Assembly (NCBI RefSeq): GCF_004005855.1
Contig: NZ_SACL01000002.1
Span: forward strand, 124,001 to 188,000
Origin: Rhodovarius crocodyli
GTDB lineage: Bacteria; Pseudomonadota; Alphaproteobacteria; Acetobacterales; Acetobacteraceae
Length of the DNA: 64,000 nt
Reading direction: 5' to 3'
The position numbers and the translations under genes were made by a program. The stretch's first letter is position 1, and each line of letters opens with the position of its first letter. The notes below the pieces were generated by a model, which worked only from the letters and a program-made list of their open reading frames with translations, had not been told where the DNA came from and did not search any database. This document shows, piece by piece, positions 16,814-24,763 of this stretch.

Positions 16814-17679
16814 GCATCCAGCACGGCCGCGGCGTCATAGGCGGGGCGGGCCGCGAAATCCGCCCGCAGCCCCAGCGCCGCCGAGGCGCGCAGCCGCGCC
16901 ACCGTGGCATCCGTCATCAGCGGCGGCACGCCCATTTCCCGCAGGCCATCGGCCACGCCTTCCATCTCCACCGCGCGGCGTTCGGCGTGCAGCACGTCGG
17001 TGCGCACGCACATGTCCAGGAAGCTGCTGAAGCTGGTGGCGTCCATCGGGCCGCAGATGCCGCGCAGCGCCTCGGGTCGCACGCCGGCCAGGGTGGCGGC
17101 GGTCATGGCTTCCATCACCAGCGCCTCGATGCCCTTGGTCACGACGCTGCGCAGCATCTTCACGGCGGCTGCCGTGCCGGGCTCGGGGCCCGCATCCTCG
17201 ATGCTGAAGCCCAGCGGGGCGAACAGCTGCCGGAACCGCGCCGTGCCGCCGCCCGAGCAATAGAGCGGCACCTTCGCGCCATAGAGGCCGACCGCGCCCA
17301 TCAGGTTGGCATCGACGAAGGCGGCGTCGCGGCAGGCCTCGGCCGCCTGCTTCTTCGCGTGCGGCGTGCTGGCATTCACATCCACCACCAGCATGCCGGG
17401 CCGGGCGAGCGCCCCGATCGCCCGGCCCACCGGGGCTGCTGTGGCGACCACCACGGCCGAGAACACGACCTCCGCGCGCTCCATCAGCGCGGCCAGGCTG
17501 TCCACGGGCTCGGCACCCAGGGAAGCAGCCTTGGCGCGGAAGCCTGCGGAGTAGGGGGGATGGTTGGTGGGGCCGTCGCAGAACACCGGCATCGGCGGGG
17601 CGCCCTGGGCCGCCAGATGCGCGGCGAAGCACTGGGCGGCTTCCCCGAAACCCACGAAGCCGATCACCGGGATGGTCAT
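16789..17679 (-). CDS. NAD(P)-dependent beta-hydroxyacid dehydrogenase-like protein
   Basis: 296-residue protein of the 6-phosphogluconate/3-hydroxyisobutyrate dehydrogenase superfamily with a DUF1932-type C-terminal domain. GFVGFGEAAQCFAAHL is a variant nucleotide-binding loop (GxGxxA type), DVNASTPHAKKQA is the substrate region, and AAAVKMLRSVVTKGIEAL carries the expected catalytic lysine. A LacI-type palindrome lies 34 bp upstream, identical to the one at the divergent MFS/LacI promoter, suggesting shared control. Its substrate is unknown. Confidence 0.85.
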   Translation of the reverse strand: MTIPVIGFVGFGEAAQCFAAHLAAQGAPPMPVFCDGPTNHPPYSAGFRAKAASLGAEPVDSLAALMERAEVVFSAVVVATAAPVGRAIGALARPGMLVVDVNASTPHAKKQAAEACRDAAFVDANLMGAVGLYGAKVPLYCSGGGTARFRQLFAPLGFSIEDAGPEPGTAAAVKMLRSVVTKGIEALVMEAMTAATLAGVRPEALRGICGPMDATSFSSFLDMCVRTDVLHAERRAVEMEGVADGLREMGVPPLMTDATVARLRASAALGLRADFAARPAYDAAAVLDAYAAVMRG

Positions 17680-17712
17680 GGCGGCGTTTCCTCGCTGCGG
17701 TGCAGGGAATGA

Positions 17713-17724
17713 TGAAACGGTTCA
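17713..17724. promoter_or_regulatory. LacI-type operator, copy 1
   Basis: TGAAACGGTTCA lies inside the larger palindrome GATGAAACGGTTCATC (17711-17726), upstream of the dehydrogenase gene. The same 12-mer occurs at the lacI-type gene start. Confidence 0.7.
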
Positions 17725-17745
17725 TCGTTCCGTGCAAAGGGAATT

Positions 17746-18981
17746 TCAGGCCGGGCGCAGCGGCAGCAGCCGGCCCAGCGCCATCACCAGCAAGGGGGCG
17801 GTCCAGGCGACCGCGATGCTCAGCAGCGCCAGCCACTCCATGCCCCACAACGCGCCGCCCGCCTGTTCCTGCAGCACCAGGGCAGAGAAGCCGGCGCCGG
17901 CGGATTGCGCCAGGCTGGTGACCGCGGCGACCAGGCACTGGAAGGTGATGCGCTCGGCGGGGCTGGCCACCCGGGTGGCGCTGGCCTGGGCCACCGTGCT
18001 GCGCGCCAGCTGGACGGACAGCACCATGCCCAGCACCGGCACCGCCAGCACGGCCGGCAGCGGGGCCAGGAAGGCGCTGCCGACCACGATGCTCAACGCC
18101 AGTGCCATCGCAACCGAGGCGGGCAGGGGGCCGATGCGGTCCATCGCCCAGCCCGTCAGCCGGGTCGTGACCAGCGCCAGCGTGCCGCCGATCAGGAACA
18201 CCAGCCGCAGCCCCGTCTCGCCGACGCCCGCATTGTGCAACGCATAGGCGCTGAGGTTGGGCGAGATCAGCAAGGTGGCGAAGGAGGCGCCGGAGATGAG
18301 GGCGAGGCCCGTCAGGCTTTCCCGCCGCGCCAGCAGGCGCAGCAGCCCGGCCGCCGTCACGCGCGGCAGGGCCGCGGCCTGTGCCCCCGGCGCCGGCGCC
18401 AGCATGCGCCAGGCCGGCGGCGCCAGCGCCAGGCAGCCCAGCCCCAGCGCCAGGAAGGGCGCGCGCCAGCCGCCCAGATTGGCGCTGAGCAGCAGCGCCA
18501 GCGGCATGCCCAGCACCAGCGCCAGCCCATAGCTGCCGGTCACGGCGCTGACGGCGCGGTTGCGCCGCTCCTCGGGCACCGCATCCACGATGATGGTCAG
18601 CACGGCCGCCATCAGCGGCCCGGCGCACAGCCCCGACAACACGCGCGCCGCCAGCAGCAGGGAGAAGTTCGGCGCCAGCCCGCACAGGATGGTGAACAGC
18701 CCGAGCCCGATGAGCGAACCCACCAGCGATACCCGCCGGCTGACCCGCGCCAGGAACAGCGCCCCGATCAGCCCGCCCACCCCCGCCGAGGCGCTGAACA
18801 CGCTGCTGGTCAGCGCCGCCCATTCCAGCGGAACCCCGAGGCCGCGCGCGGCGAAGGCCCCGATGGAGAACACGATCGTGGCCCCCATGGCGCTGACGAA
18901 GGCGATGGCCCCGAGCAGCGCGACGCGCCGCGCGGAACCACCGGAGGGAATTGTAACAGCGTCGCTTTCAGGGCTGGGCAT
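17746..18981 (-). CDS. MFS transporter
   Basis: 411-residue, about 12-helix permease. The loop FLARVSRRVSLVGSLIGLG corresponds to motif A, and PEERRNRAVSAVTGSYGLAL to the conserved cytoplasmic region of DHA1-type carriers. It is divergent from a LacI regulator, with an operator overlapping the regulator's start. It is followed 67 bp on by the dehydrogenase gene, which has its own copy of the operator. A carbohydrate or hydroxyacid substrate is a reasonable inference. Confidence 0.88.
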   Translation of the reverse strand: MPSPESDAVTIPSGGSARRVALLGAIAFVSAMGATIVFSIGAFAARGLGVPLEWAALTSSVFSASAGVGGLIGALFLARVSRRVSLVGSLIGLGLFTILCGLAPNFSLLLAARVLSGLCAGPLMAAVLTIIVDAVPEERRNRAVSAVTGSYGLALVLGMPLALLLSANLGGWRAPFLALGLGCLALAPPAWRMLAPAPGAQAAALPRVTAAGLLRLLARRESLTGLALISGASFATLLISPNLSAYALHNAGVGETGLRLVFLIGGTLALVTTRLTGWAMDRIGPLPASVAMALALSIVVGSAFLAPLPAVLAVPVLGMVLSVQLARSTVAQASATRVASPAERITFQCLVAAVTSLAQSAGAGFSALVLQEQAGGALWGMEWLALLSIAVAWTAPLLVMALGRLLPLRPA

Positions 18982-18989
18982 GGCGTGAT

Positions 18990-20036
18990 ATGAAACGGTT
19001 CACGATACCAAGGTCAACGGGGGAAGTCCTGCCTAACAAGGCCAAGATCAGGGATGTGGCGCGCGCGGCGGCGGTTTCCGTCGGCACCGTCTCCCGCGTG
19101 CTCAACGAGCACCCGACCGTCACCGCCCCGGTGAGGGAGCGCGTGCGCGCGGCCATCGACGCGCTGGGATATGAGCGCGACAGCATCGCCCAGAGCATGC
19201 GCGGCGGCACCACCCATCTGGTGGCCTGCGCCATCCGCGATTTCGACATCCCGCGCTTCGCCACCTTCATCAAGGAAGCCGAGCGCGTGCTGCGGGAGGC
19301 CGGCTACACGCTGATCCTGGCCAGCACCTCCAACAGCGCGGAGGTGGAGGTGGGGCTGCTGCGCGCCTTCGCGGCCCGGCGCGTGGATGGCGTGATGACC
19401 ACCATCAGCGACGAGTCGAACCCCGCGGTCGCCACCGCCCTGCGTGACGCCCCCATGCCCGTGCTGCTGATCGACCGCGACCTGCCCGGCCGTGCCGACC
19501 GCGTCTTCGCCGACCACGGCGCGGGGGTGCAGGCGGCGGCCCGCCACCTGCTGGACATGGGGCACCGGCGCATCGCGATGCTGGTGGGCGATACGCGGGC
19601 CTTTCCGTCCCGCAGCAGGGTCGCGGGGTTCGAGGGCAGCGTGGCGCCCGAGGCACGGCTGTTGCGCGAACGCGTGCTGACGGCCGAGGACGCCTTCCGC
19701 GAGACGACCTCGCTGATGAGCCTGCCGGAACCGCCCACCGCCCTCATCATCGGTGCGATGGACATGCTGGGCGGCTGCCTGCGCGCGCTGAAGGCGGTGG
19801 GGGCACGGCTGGGGCAGGATGTCTCGGTGATCGCGGGCAGCGATTCGGAGCTGGCGGAGCTGATGGAGCCCGGCGTGACCGCCATCGCCTGGGACCTGGC
19901 GGAGATGGGCCGCCATGCCGCCGCCATGCTGCTGGAGCGCATGCGCGGCACCGCCCCCGACAGCGGCCGCAGCCTGAAGCTGCCGACCCGGCTGGTGGTG
20001 AGGCAGTCCTGCCGCCCGCCGGTCAGCCTTTCGTAA
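18990..20036 (+). CDS. LacI family transcriptional regulator
   Basis: 348-residue repressor. The helix-turn-helix and hinge are clear (KIRDVARAAAVSVGTVSRVLNEHP), followed by the periplasmic-binding-like effector domain (ACAIRDFDIPRFATFIKEAE onward). The ATG chosen overlaps the operator. An alternative is the CTG start LPNKAKIRD, placed after a GGGGGAA site at about 19019, which would leave the operator fully upstream. It probably represses itself, the MFS gene and the dehydrogenase gene. Confidence 0.93.
   Translation: MKRFTIPRSTGEVLPNKAKIRDVARAAAVSVGTVSRVLNEHPTVTAPVRERVRAAIDALGYERDSIAQSMRGGTTHLVACAIRDFDIPRFATFIKEAERVLREAGYTLILASTSNSAEVEVGLLRAFAARRVDGVMTTISDESNPAVATALRDAPMPVLLIDRDLPGRADRVFADHGAGVQAAARHLLDMGHRRIAMLVGDTRAFPSRSRVAGFEGSVAPEARLLRERVLTAEDAFRETTSLMSLPEPPTALIIGAMDMLGGCLRALKAVGARLGQDVSVIAGSDSELAELMEPGVTAIAWDLAEMGRHAAAMLLERMRGTAPDSGRSLKLPTRLVVRQSCRPPVSLS
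18991..19002. promoter_or_regulatory. LacI-type operator, copy 2
   Basis: TGAAACGGTTCA sits between the divergent MFS gene and the lacI-type gene. It overlaps the annotated start codon of the regulator by two bases. It is identical to the copy at 17713-17724. Confidence 0.7.
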
Positions 20037-20541
20037 GGCCGGGCACCGTCTCCAGCAGCACGGCCTCCGCCTGCTCGGCGGTCAGCGCGCCCGCGCGCTC
20101 CAGGCTGGCGAGGCCGTGGGAGAGCCCCCACACCGCGACCGCCAGGCTGCGTTGCCGGCCCTCGGGCATATGGGCCATCAGCCGGGCATAGCCGCCCTGG
20201 CCCTCGGGCGCCGCATCCTTCAGGCTGCCGGGCTGGAACATGGCGGCATACCAGCCGGGTTCGGCACGGGCGAAGGCCAGATAGGCCCGGCCCATCGCCA
20301 TGAAGTCCCGTGCCGCGGTGAGCGTCTCACCCAGGGCGCGATAGCCCTCGGCGGCCAGCGCCGTCATCAGCGCGGCCTTGCTCTCGAAATGCTTGTAGGG
20401 GGCGGAGGCGGAGACCCCGCAGGCGCGGGCCGCATCCAGCAGGCTGAAGGCGCCCGGGCCCTGTTCGGCGGTCAGCCGCTTGGCGGCATCCAGCAGGGCC
20501 CGGCGCAGGTCGCCGTGATGATAGGCGTCGCGGGCGATGGT
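20023..20541 (-). CDS. TetR family regulator without a canonical start codon
   Basis: The frame encodes a complete TetR protein. It has an N-terminal helix (DAYHHGDLRRALLDAAKRL), the HTH (FSLLDAARACGVSASAPYKHF) and a ligand domain ending at LLETVPGLTKG. It follows the map stop codon TGA directly and in the same frame (ACC ATC GCC CGC). No ATG, GTG or TTG occurs before the HTH; the first ATG, at 20367, would delete it. Initiation at ATC (20538), readthrough of the map stop, or a sequence error are the options. The 3' end overlaps the lacI-type gene by 14 bp. Confidence 0.7.
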   Translation of the reverse strand, partial: TIARDAYHHGDLRRALLDAAKRLTAEQGPGAFSLLDAARACGVSASAPYKHFESKAALMTALAAEGYRALGETLTAARDFMAMGRAYLAFARAEPGWYAAMFQPGSLKDAAPEGQGGYARLMAHMPEGRQRSLAVAVWGLSHGLASLERAGALTAEQAEAVLLETVPGLTKG

Positions 20542-21351
20542 TCAGCGCCAGGTATAGGGCGGCTTGTGGTGCCCGCCGGGCGAGAGGGTGAAGATCTCGC
20601 AGCCCTTCTCCGTCACGCCGATCATGTGCTCGAACTGGGCCGACAGGCTGCGGTCGCGCGTGACCGCGGTCCAGCCATCGTCCAGCACCTTCACGTCTGG
20701 CTTGCCGGCATTGATCATGGGCTCGATCGTGAAGAACATGCCGGGCTTCAGCACCACGCCCTCACCCGGGCGGCCGAAATGCAGCACGTTGGGGGCGGCG
20801 TGGAAGGTGCGGCCGATGCCGTGGCCGCAGAAGTCCCGCACCACCGAGAAACGGTGGCCCTCGGCGTAGCTCTGGATCGCGTGGCCCACATCGCCCAGCG
20901 TGGCACCCGGCTTCACGGCGGCGATGCCGCGCATCAGGCATTCATAGGTCACGTCCATCAGCCGCTGCGCCTTGGTGCTGACGGTGCCGGCCGTGTACAT
21001 GCGGCTGGTGTCGCCGAACCAGCCGTCCAGGATGACGGTGACGTCGATGTTCAGGATGTCGCCGTCCAGCACCACGCGGTCGCCCGGGATGCCGTGGCAG
21101 ACGACGTGGTTGATGCTGATGCAGCTGGCCTTGGTATAGCCGCGATAGCCGATGGTGGCCGAGGTCGCGCCCTTGGCCAGGATGAAATCCAGGATGATGT
21201 CATCCAGCTTGCCGGTGGTGACGCCGGGGCGCACATGCGGCCCAATCATGTCGAGGCATTCCGCGGCGATCTGCCCGGCGCGGCGCATGCCCTCGAAATC
21301 CTCGGGCGCGTGAAGGGGGATGCGGCGTGCTTCGCCGGCGCTTCTGTCCAT
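20542..21351 (-). CDS. map: type I methionine aminopeptidase
   Basis: 269-residue enzyme removing N-terminal methionine from nascent proteins. Metal ligands are visible in NIDVTVILDGWFGDTSRMY (two Asp), CGHGIGRTFH (His), FTIEPMI (Glu) and SAQFEHMIGV (Glu). The start MDRSAGEARR is preferred to an ATG 12 codons upstream that would add a basic tail. It is followed in frame by a TetR gene. A repeat-rich intergenic region lies upstream. Confidence 0.95.
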   Translation of the reverse strand: MDRSAGEARRIPLHAPEDFEGMRRAGQIAAECLDMIGPHVRPGVTTGKLDDIILDFILAKGATSATIGYRGYTKASCISINHVVCHGIPGDRVVLDGDILNIDVTVILDGWFGDTSRMYTAGTVSTKAQRLMDVTYECLMRGIAAVKPGATLGDVGHAIQSYAEGHRFSVVRDFCGHGIGRTFHAAPNVLHFGRPGEGVVLKPGMFFTIEPMINAGKPDVKVLDDGWTAVTRDRSLSAQFEHMIGVTEKGCEIFTLSPGGHHKPPYTWR

Positions 21352-21459
21352 GCGCACAAAAATGCGTCGGGCAAGGCGCGGGTGCAAGCGGGACGATGTG
21401 CATGGCGGGGGTGTTGCCGGGGCTGTGCCCCGTGCCCGACCAGGGGCGCTGCCCCTGGA

Positions 21460-21640
21460 CCCCGCCAGGACCGTGGCGGCCCTGGACCCCGGGGAGTTCG
21501 GCGCTACCGCCTGGAGGCGTGCTTCCGATTGATTTTTATCATTATTCTGGCGTCCTGCCTGCCAAGCAGCGGCGCCAAACTCATATCAGGTCCAGGAGAT
21601 ATTATCTCCTGGCGGGGTTGTCAGGGGCAGGGCCCCTGAC
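21460..21640 (+). repeat. dispersed intergenic repeat, copy 1
   Basis: The 315-bp gap between map and the peroxidase gene holds no convincing gene. It carries ordered blocks also found, inverted, at 35884-36055. These are CCCCGCCAGGACCGT (21460), GATTGATTTTTAT (21527), CCAAACTCATATCAGGT (21575) and the palindrome CAGGAGATATTATCTCCTG (21593-21611). GC-rich hairpins such as CAGGGGC/GCCCCTG flank them. Short frames through it are an effect of the repeat. Confidence 0.8.
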
Positions 21641-21666
21641 TGGGGGCTCCGGGGGCAACGCCCCCG

Positions 21667-22209
21667 CTAAGCCCGCAGCACCCGTTCCACCGCCCCCAGC
21701 ATTTCTGGTGCTTCCGGTTCCACCCGCGTCGCGAAGCCGCGCACCTGCGCGCCGTCGCGCCCGATCAGGTATTTGTGGAAGTTCCAGCGCGGCTCACCGC
21801 CGCCGCGCTGCGCCAGCCAGCGGAACAGCGGGGTGGCCTGGTTGCCCTTCACATGGCTGATGGCGGCCATGGGGAAGGTGATGCCGAACATGCCGTCGCA
21901 GAATTCCCGCACCTGGGCGTTGGAGCCGGTTTCCTGGTTGAAGTCGTTGGAGGGCACGCCCAGCACCGTCAGGCCCTGACCCTCGAACCGGTCATGCAGG
22001 CGCTGCAGCGCCGCGTATTGCGGGGTGTAGCCGCAGAAGCTGGCGGTGTTCACCACCAGCAGCGCACGGCCGCGCCAGGCCGAGAGCGGCAGGTCGCCGC
22101 CTTCCAGCGCGGGCATCGTGAAGTCCCAGGCGGTGGCGGGCGCCTGGGCATGGGCCTGGCCCGCCGCAACGGCGGCGCAGGCGATCAGCAGGGCACGGCG
22201 GTCAACCAT
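21667..22209 (-). CDS. exported glutathione peroxidase-like protein
   Basis: 180-residue thiol peroxidase of the GPx family. A signal peptide (RRALLIACAAVAAGQAHAQ) targets it to the periplasm. The catalytic Cys59 is in NTASFCGYTPQY, and the later Gln-Trp partners are represented by WNFHKYLI. Family members reduce hydroperoxides with thioredoxin or glutathione. The start ATG overlaps the stop of the molybdoenzyme gene by 8 bp. A longer upstream frame has no support. Confidence 0.9.
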   Translation of the reverse strand: MVDRRALLIACAAVAAGQAHAQAPATAWDFTMPALEGGDLPLSAWRGRALLVVNTASFCGYTPQYAALQRLHDRFEGQGLTVLGVPSNDFNQETGSNAQVREFCDGMFGITFPMAAISHVKGNQATPLFRWLAQRGGGEPRWNFHKYLIGRDGAQVRGFATRVEPEAPEMLGAVERVLRA

Positions 22210-22879
22210 AGCGTTCCTCCAGCCAGGGGTCGGCGTTGTTGTGATAGCCCCGCACCTCCCAGAAGCCCGGCTGGTCGTCGGCGCGCAGTTCGATGCGGGT
22301 GACCCACTTCGCGCTTTTCCACAGATACAGATGCGGGATGACGATCCGCGCCGGCCCGCCATGGACACGCGTCAGCGGTTCATGGTTCCAATGCGTGGCC
22401 ACGAAGCATTCCGGCCGCGCAAAGGCTTCGAGCGGGACATTGGTCGTGTAGCCGTCATAGCTGTGGAAGACGATGAACTTCGCTTCCGGCAGGGGCTCGG
22501 CCATATCGAGCAGCGTGAGCGCGCCGACGCCCTGCCAGCTATTGTCGTACCGGCTCCAGGCCGTGACACAGTGGATGTCGTTCACCCATTCGTGAACGGG
22601 TAAAGCGTTGAATTCCTTCCAGTCCAACGCCAGACGGTTGCTAACCAGTCCTTCGACTCGCAAACGCCAGCGATCCGGGCGGATATCCGGTTGAACGCCC
22701 AGGTCCAGGACGGGAAAGTCACTCACCAGCCGCTGCCCGGGCGGCAGACGCACTTCGGGGGGGGCAGTGGTGCCGGTGATCAGCCGACCTTCACGCGCCC
22801 ATTCCTGCTTGCGGGCCACCAGTTTCTCGCGGCCGGGCGCTACGGGATTGAGGGGTTCGTCCATGTCACTTTCGCTCAT
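22202..22879 (-). CDS. sulfite oxidase-like molybdopterin oxidoreductase
   Basis: 225-residue soluble enzyme with the sulfite oxidase/YuiH-type molybdenum-cofactor fold. Cys104 in WVNDIHCVTAWSR is the expected molybdenum ligand. Conserved HGGPARIVIPHLYLWKSAKW follows. It has no Tat or Sec signal and no haem domain, unlike MsrP or SorA. It is translationally coupled to the GPx-like gene, pointing to redox or methionine-sulfoxide repair, but the substrate is not known. Confidence 0.9.
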   Translation of the reverse strand: MSESDMDEPLNPVAPGREKLVARKQEWAREGRLITGTTAPPEVRLPPGQRLVSDFPVLDLGVQPDIRPDRWRLRVEGLVSNRLALDWKEFNALPVHEWVNDIHCVTAWSRYDNSWQGVGALTLLDMAEPLPEAKFIVFHSYDGYTTNVPLEAFARPECFVATHWNHEPLTRVHGGPARIVIPHLYLWKSAKWVTRIELRADDQPGFWEVRGYHNNADPWLEERYG

Positions 22880-22908
22880 GAGGTAGCAGATGCCATTCGG
22901 GGCACAGG

Positions 22909-23940
22909 ATGCAAGGGTTACGGCGGCTGCTACCGCACAGCCGCAGGCTGTATGAGGAAGTGAGCCGCCTCTCCGTCGCGCGCCGTGCCCTGCTCGCGGC
23001 GGCCCCTTTGCTCGCGAGGCCCGCGCTGGGCCAGGGCTGGCAGCCCCGCCGGCCGCTGCGCGTCACCGTGCCGTTCCCGGGCGGCGGCAGCATCGACCTG
23101 GTGGCCCGCGTCATGGCGCCCGCCATGCAGGAGATGCTCGGCCAGCCCGTGGTCGTCGAGAACAGGCCCGGTGCGGGCGGAACCGTCGGAACCCGCTTCG
23201 CCGCCCGGCGCATGCCGGACGGGCATTCCATCCTCTGCGCGGGGCTCGGCTCGCTCACCTCGCCCTTGCTGGTCCGCCGCCCGCCCTATGATCCGGAGCG
23301 CGATTTCCGCGCGGTGATCACCCTGGTCACGCTGCCTGCGATGCTGGTGGCACGGCCGGATTTTCCGGCCGATGACGTGGCCGGTTGGCACCAGCTGATG
23401 CTCCAGGCGCCGTCGGGCCGCTATACCTATTCTTCGGCCGGGCTCGGCAGCATTCACCATCTGGCGATGGAGCTGTACCGATCGATGACGGGGGTCGAGA
23501 TGACCCATGTCTCCTTCCTGGGCGGGGCGCCGGCGCTGGTGGAGGTCCAGGCCGGCCGGATCGACTTCTGTTTCGCCGATATCGGTGCCGCGGCGGGCGC
23601 CATCGAAAGCGGGCAGGTCAAGGCACTGGCCGTCAGCACGCCGCGCCGCGCGCCGCGCTTCCCCGATATTCCCACCATCCAGGAAACCATCCTGCCCGGC
23701 TTCGAGGCCGCGAGCTGGAGCGCCCTGTGGCTGCCCGCCGCGGCGCCCGACAGTGCCGCGCGGCGCCTGAACGCCGTGGCGAACGCCGCCCTGCGCGACG
23801 ACTTCGCCGCCGAGCGCCTGTTCAGTGCCGGCTTCGACAGGGCCGGCGGGACCGAGGAGGACGCCCAGGAACATCTGCGCTTCGAGGCCGCCAGATGGCG
23901 GGGCCTGATGCGTGAGCGAGGGATCAGCGCAGCGCGGTGA
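22909..23940 (+). CDS. Bug-family tripartite tricarboxylate transporter receptor
   Basis: 343-residue extracytoplasmic solute receptor. A signal sequence follows an RR pair (ARRALLAAAPLLARPALG), then the typical LRVTVPFPGGGSIDLVAR and VVVENRPGAGGT. Later landmarks are YTYSSAGLGSIHHLAMELY and MTHVSFLGGAPALVEVQAGRID. A GTG start at 22960 is a good alternative. No TctA or TctB membrane genes are nearby, so it is an orphan receptor. Its end overlaps the convergent hydrolase by 17 bp. Confidence 0.9.
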   Translation: MQGLRRLLPHSRRLYEEVSRLSVARRALLAAAPLLARPALGQGWQPRRPLRVTVPFPGGGSIDLVARVMAPAMQEMLGQPVVVENRPGAGGTVGTRFAARRMPDGHSILCAGLGSLTSPLLVRRPPYDPERDFRAVITLVTLPAMLVARPDFPADDVAGWHQLMLQAPSGRYTYSSAGLGSIHHLAMELYRSMTGVEMTHVSFLGGAPALVEVQAGRIDFCFADIGAAAGAIESGQVKALAVSTPRRAPRFPDIPTIQETILPGFEAASWSALWLPAAAPDSAARRLNAVANAALRDDFAAERLFSAGFDRAGGTEEDAQEHLRFEAARWRGLMRERGISAAR

Positions 23941-24763
23941 CAGGCGGCGCCAGGCTGCGCAGGAACAGCTCGACCCGCGGCCCCCAGGTCTCGCTGCCCT
24001 TGTCGTGGAAGAACATGAAATGCCCGTCGGGCGCGGTCTGCGGCAGCACCGTCATCTCCGCGACGCCGCCCGCGGCGGTGAAGGCCTCGAACATCGAACC
24101 GGCCAGCGAGGGGCCGAAATAGCTGTCGTTGATGGCATAGAGCCACAGCATGGGCACGCGGGCGGTGCGGCCGAACAGGCCCATCGTCTCGATCAGCCGG
24201 GGGGCTGCGCAGTTCTGCCGGGCGCGGCCGCCGGCCCAGCCGCCCCGGCCGCCCGCCACGTTGATGATGGCGGCGACGCCGCTCGGGCGCTCGGCCGCCA
24301 GCGCGATGCTGCCCCAGCCGCCCGCGCTCTCACCCAGGATCACGGCATGGTCGGGCTCGATGCCGGGGTGGTGCAGCAGTTCCTCCAGCACCGCGCGGAT
24401 GTCGCGGGCTGTCTCGCGGCCCACGCGCAGGAAGTCCGGGTCCTCGCAGGGGCCGAAGCTTTCCATCCATTCGCCGGTGCTGGCGCCATGGCCGCGCCGC
24501 AGCGGCACCGCGACCGCGTAGCCACGGTCGGTGAACCAGTCGACCGGCTCCGAATCGCAGGGGGCAGGGACCAGCACGCTGCGGATCTCCGCACGGAACT
24601 GGGCGCCGTGGTTCATGATCAGCAGGCGGTGGGGGCCTGGCGTGTCCGGGCGGCACAGGCGGGTCTGCAACCGCGTGCCGTCGGGCCCGGGCAGCATCAG
24701 CATCTCCTCGGCCGCCAGCGCCGGAGAGGCCAGCAGGAGCAGCAGGGCGAGCAGCCGGATCAT
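23924..24763 (-). CDS. secreted alpha/beta hydrolase, tandem paralogue 1
   Basis: 279-residue exported hydrolase. It has a signal peptide ending in SPALA, nucleophile elbow GESAGGWGS, acid region YAINDSYFGP and His in PDGHFMFF. Cysteines at APCDSEP, FGPCEDP and QNCAAPRL align with those of the next two genes, suggesting disulphides. The ATG overlaps the stop of the middle paralogue by 4 bp. The fold is that of dienelactone hydrolase or esterase; the substrate is unknown. Confidence 0.85.
   Translation of the reverse strand: MIRLLALLLLLASPALAAEEMLMLPGPDGTRLQTRLCRPDTPGPHRLLIMNHGAQFRAEIRSVLVPAPCDSEPVDWFTDRGYAVAVPLRRGHGASTGEWMESFGPCEDPDFLRVGRETARDIRAVLEELLHHPGIEPDHAVILGESAGGWGSIALAAERPSGVAAIINVAGGRGGWAGGRARQNCAAPRLIETMGLFGRTARVPMLWLYAINDSYFGPSLAGSMFEAFTAAGGVAEMTVLPQTAPDGHFMFFHDKGSETWGPRVELFLRSLAPPVTALR

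Noticed and set aside
16835..18823. 662-codon minus-strand frame across two genes
   Set aside because: Alternate frame of the MFS and dehydrogenase genes, made of Gly/Ala/Arg runs without any domain.
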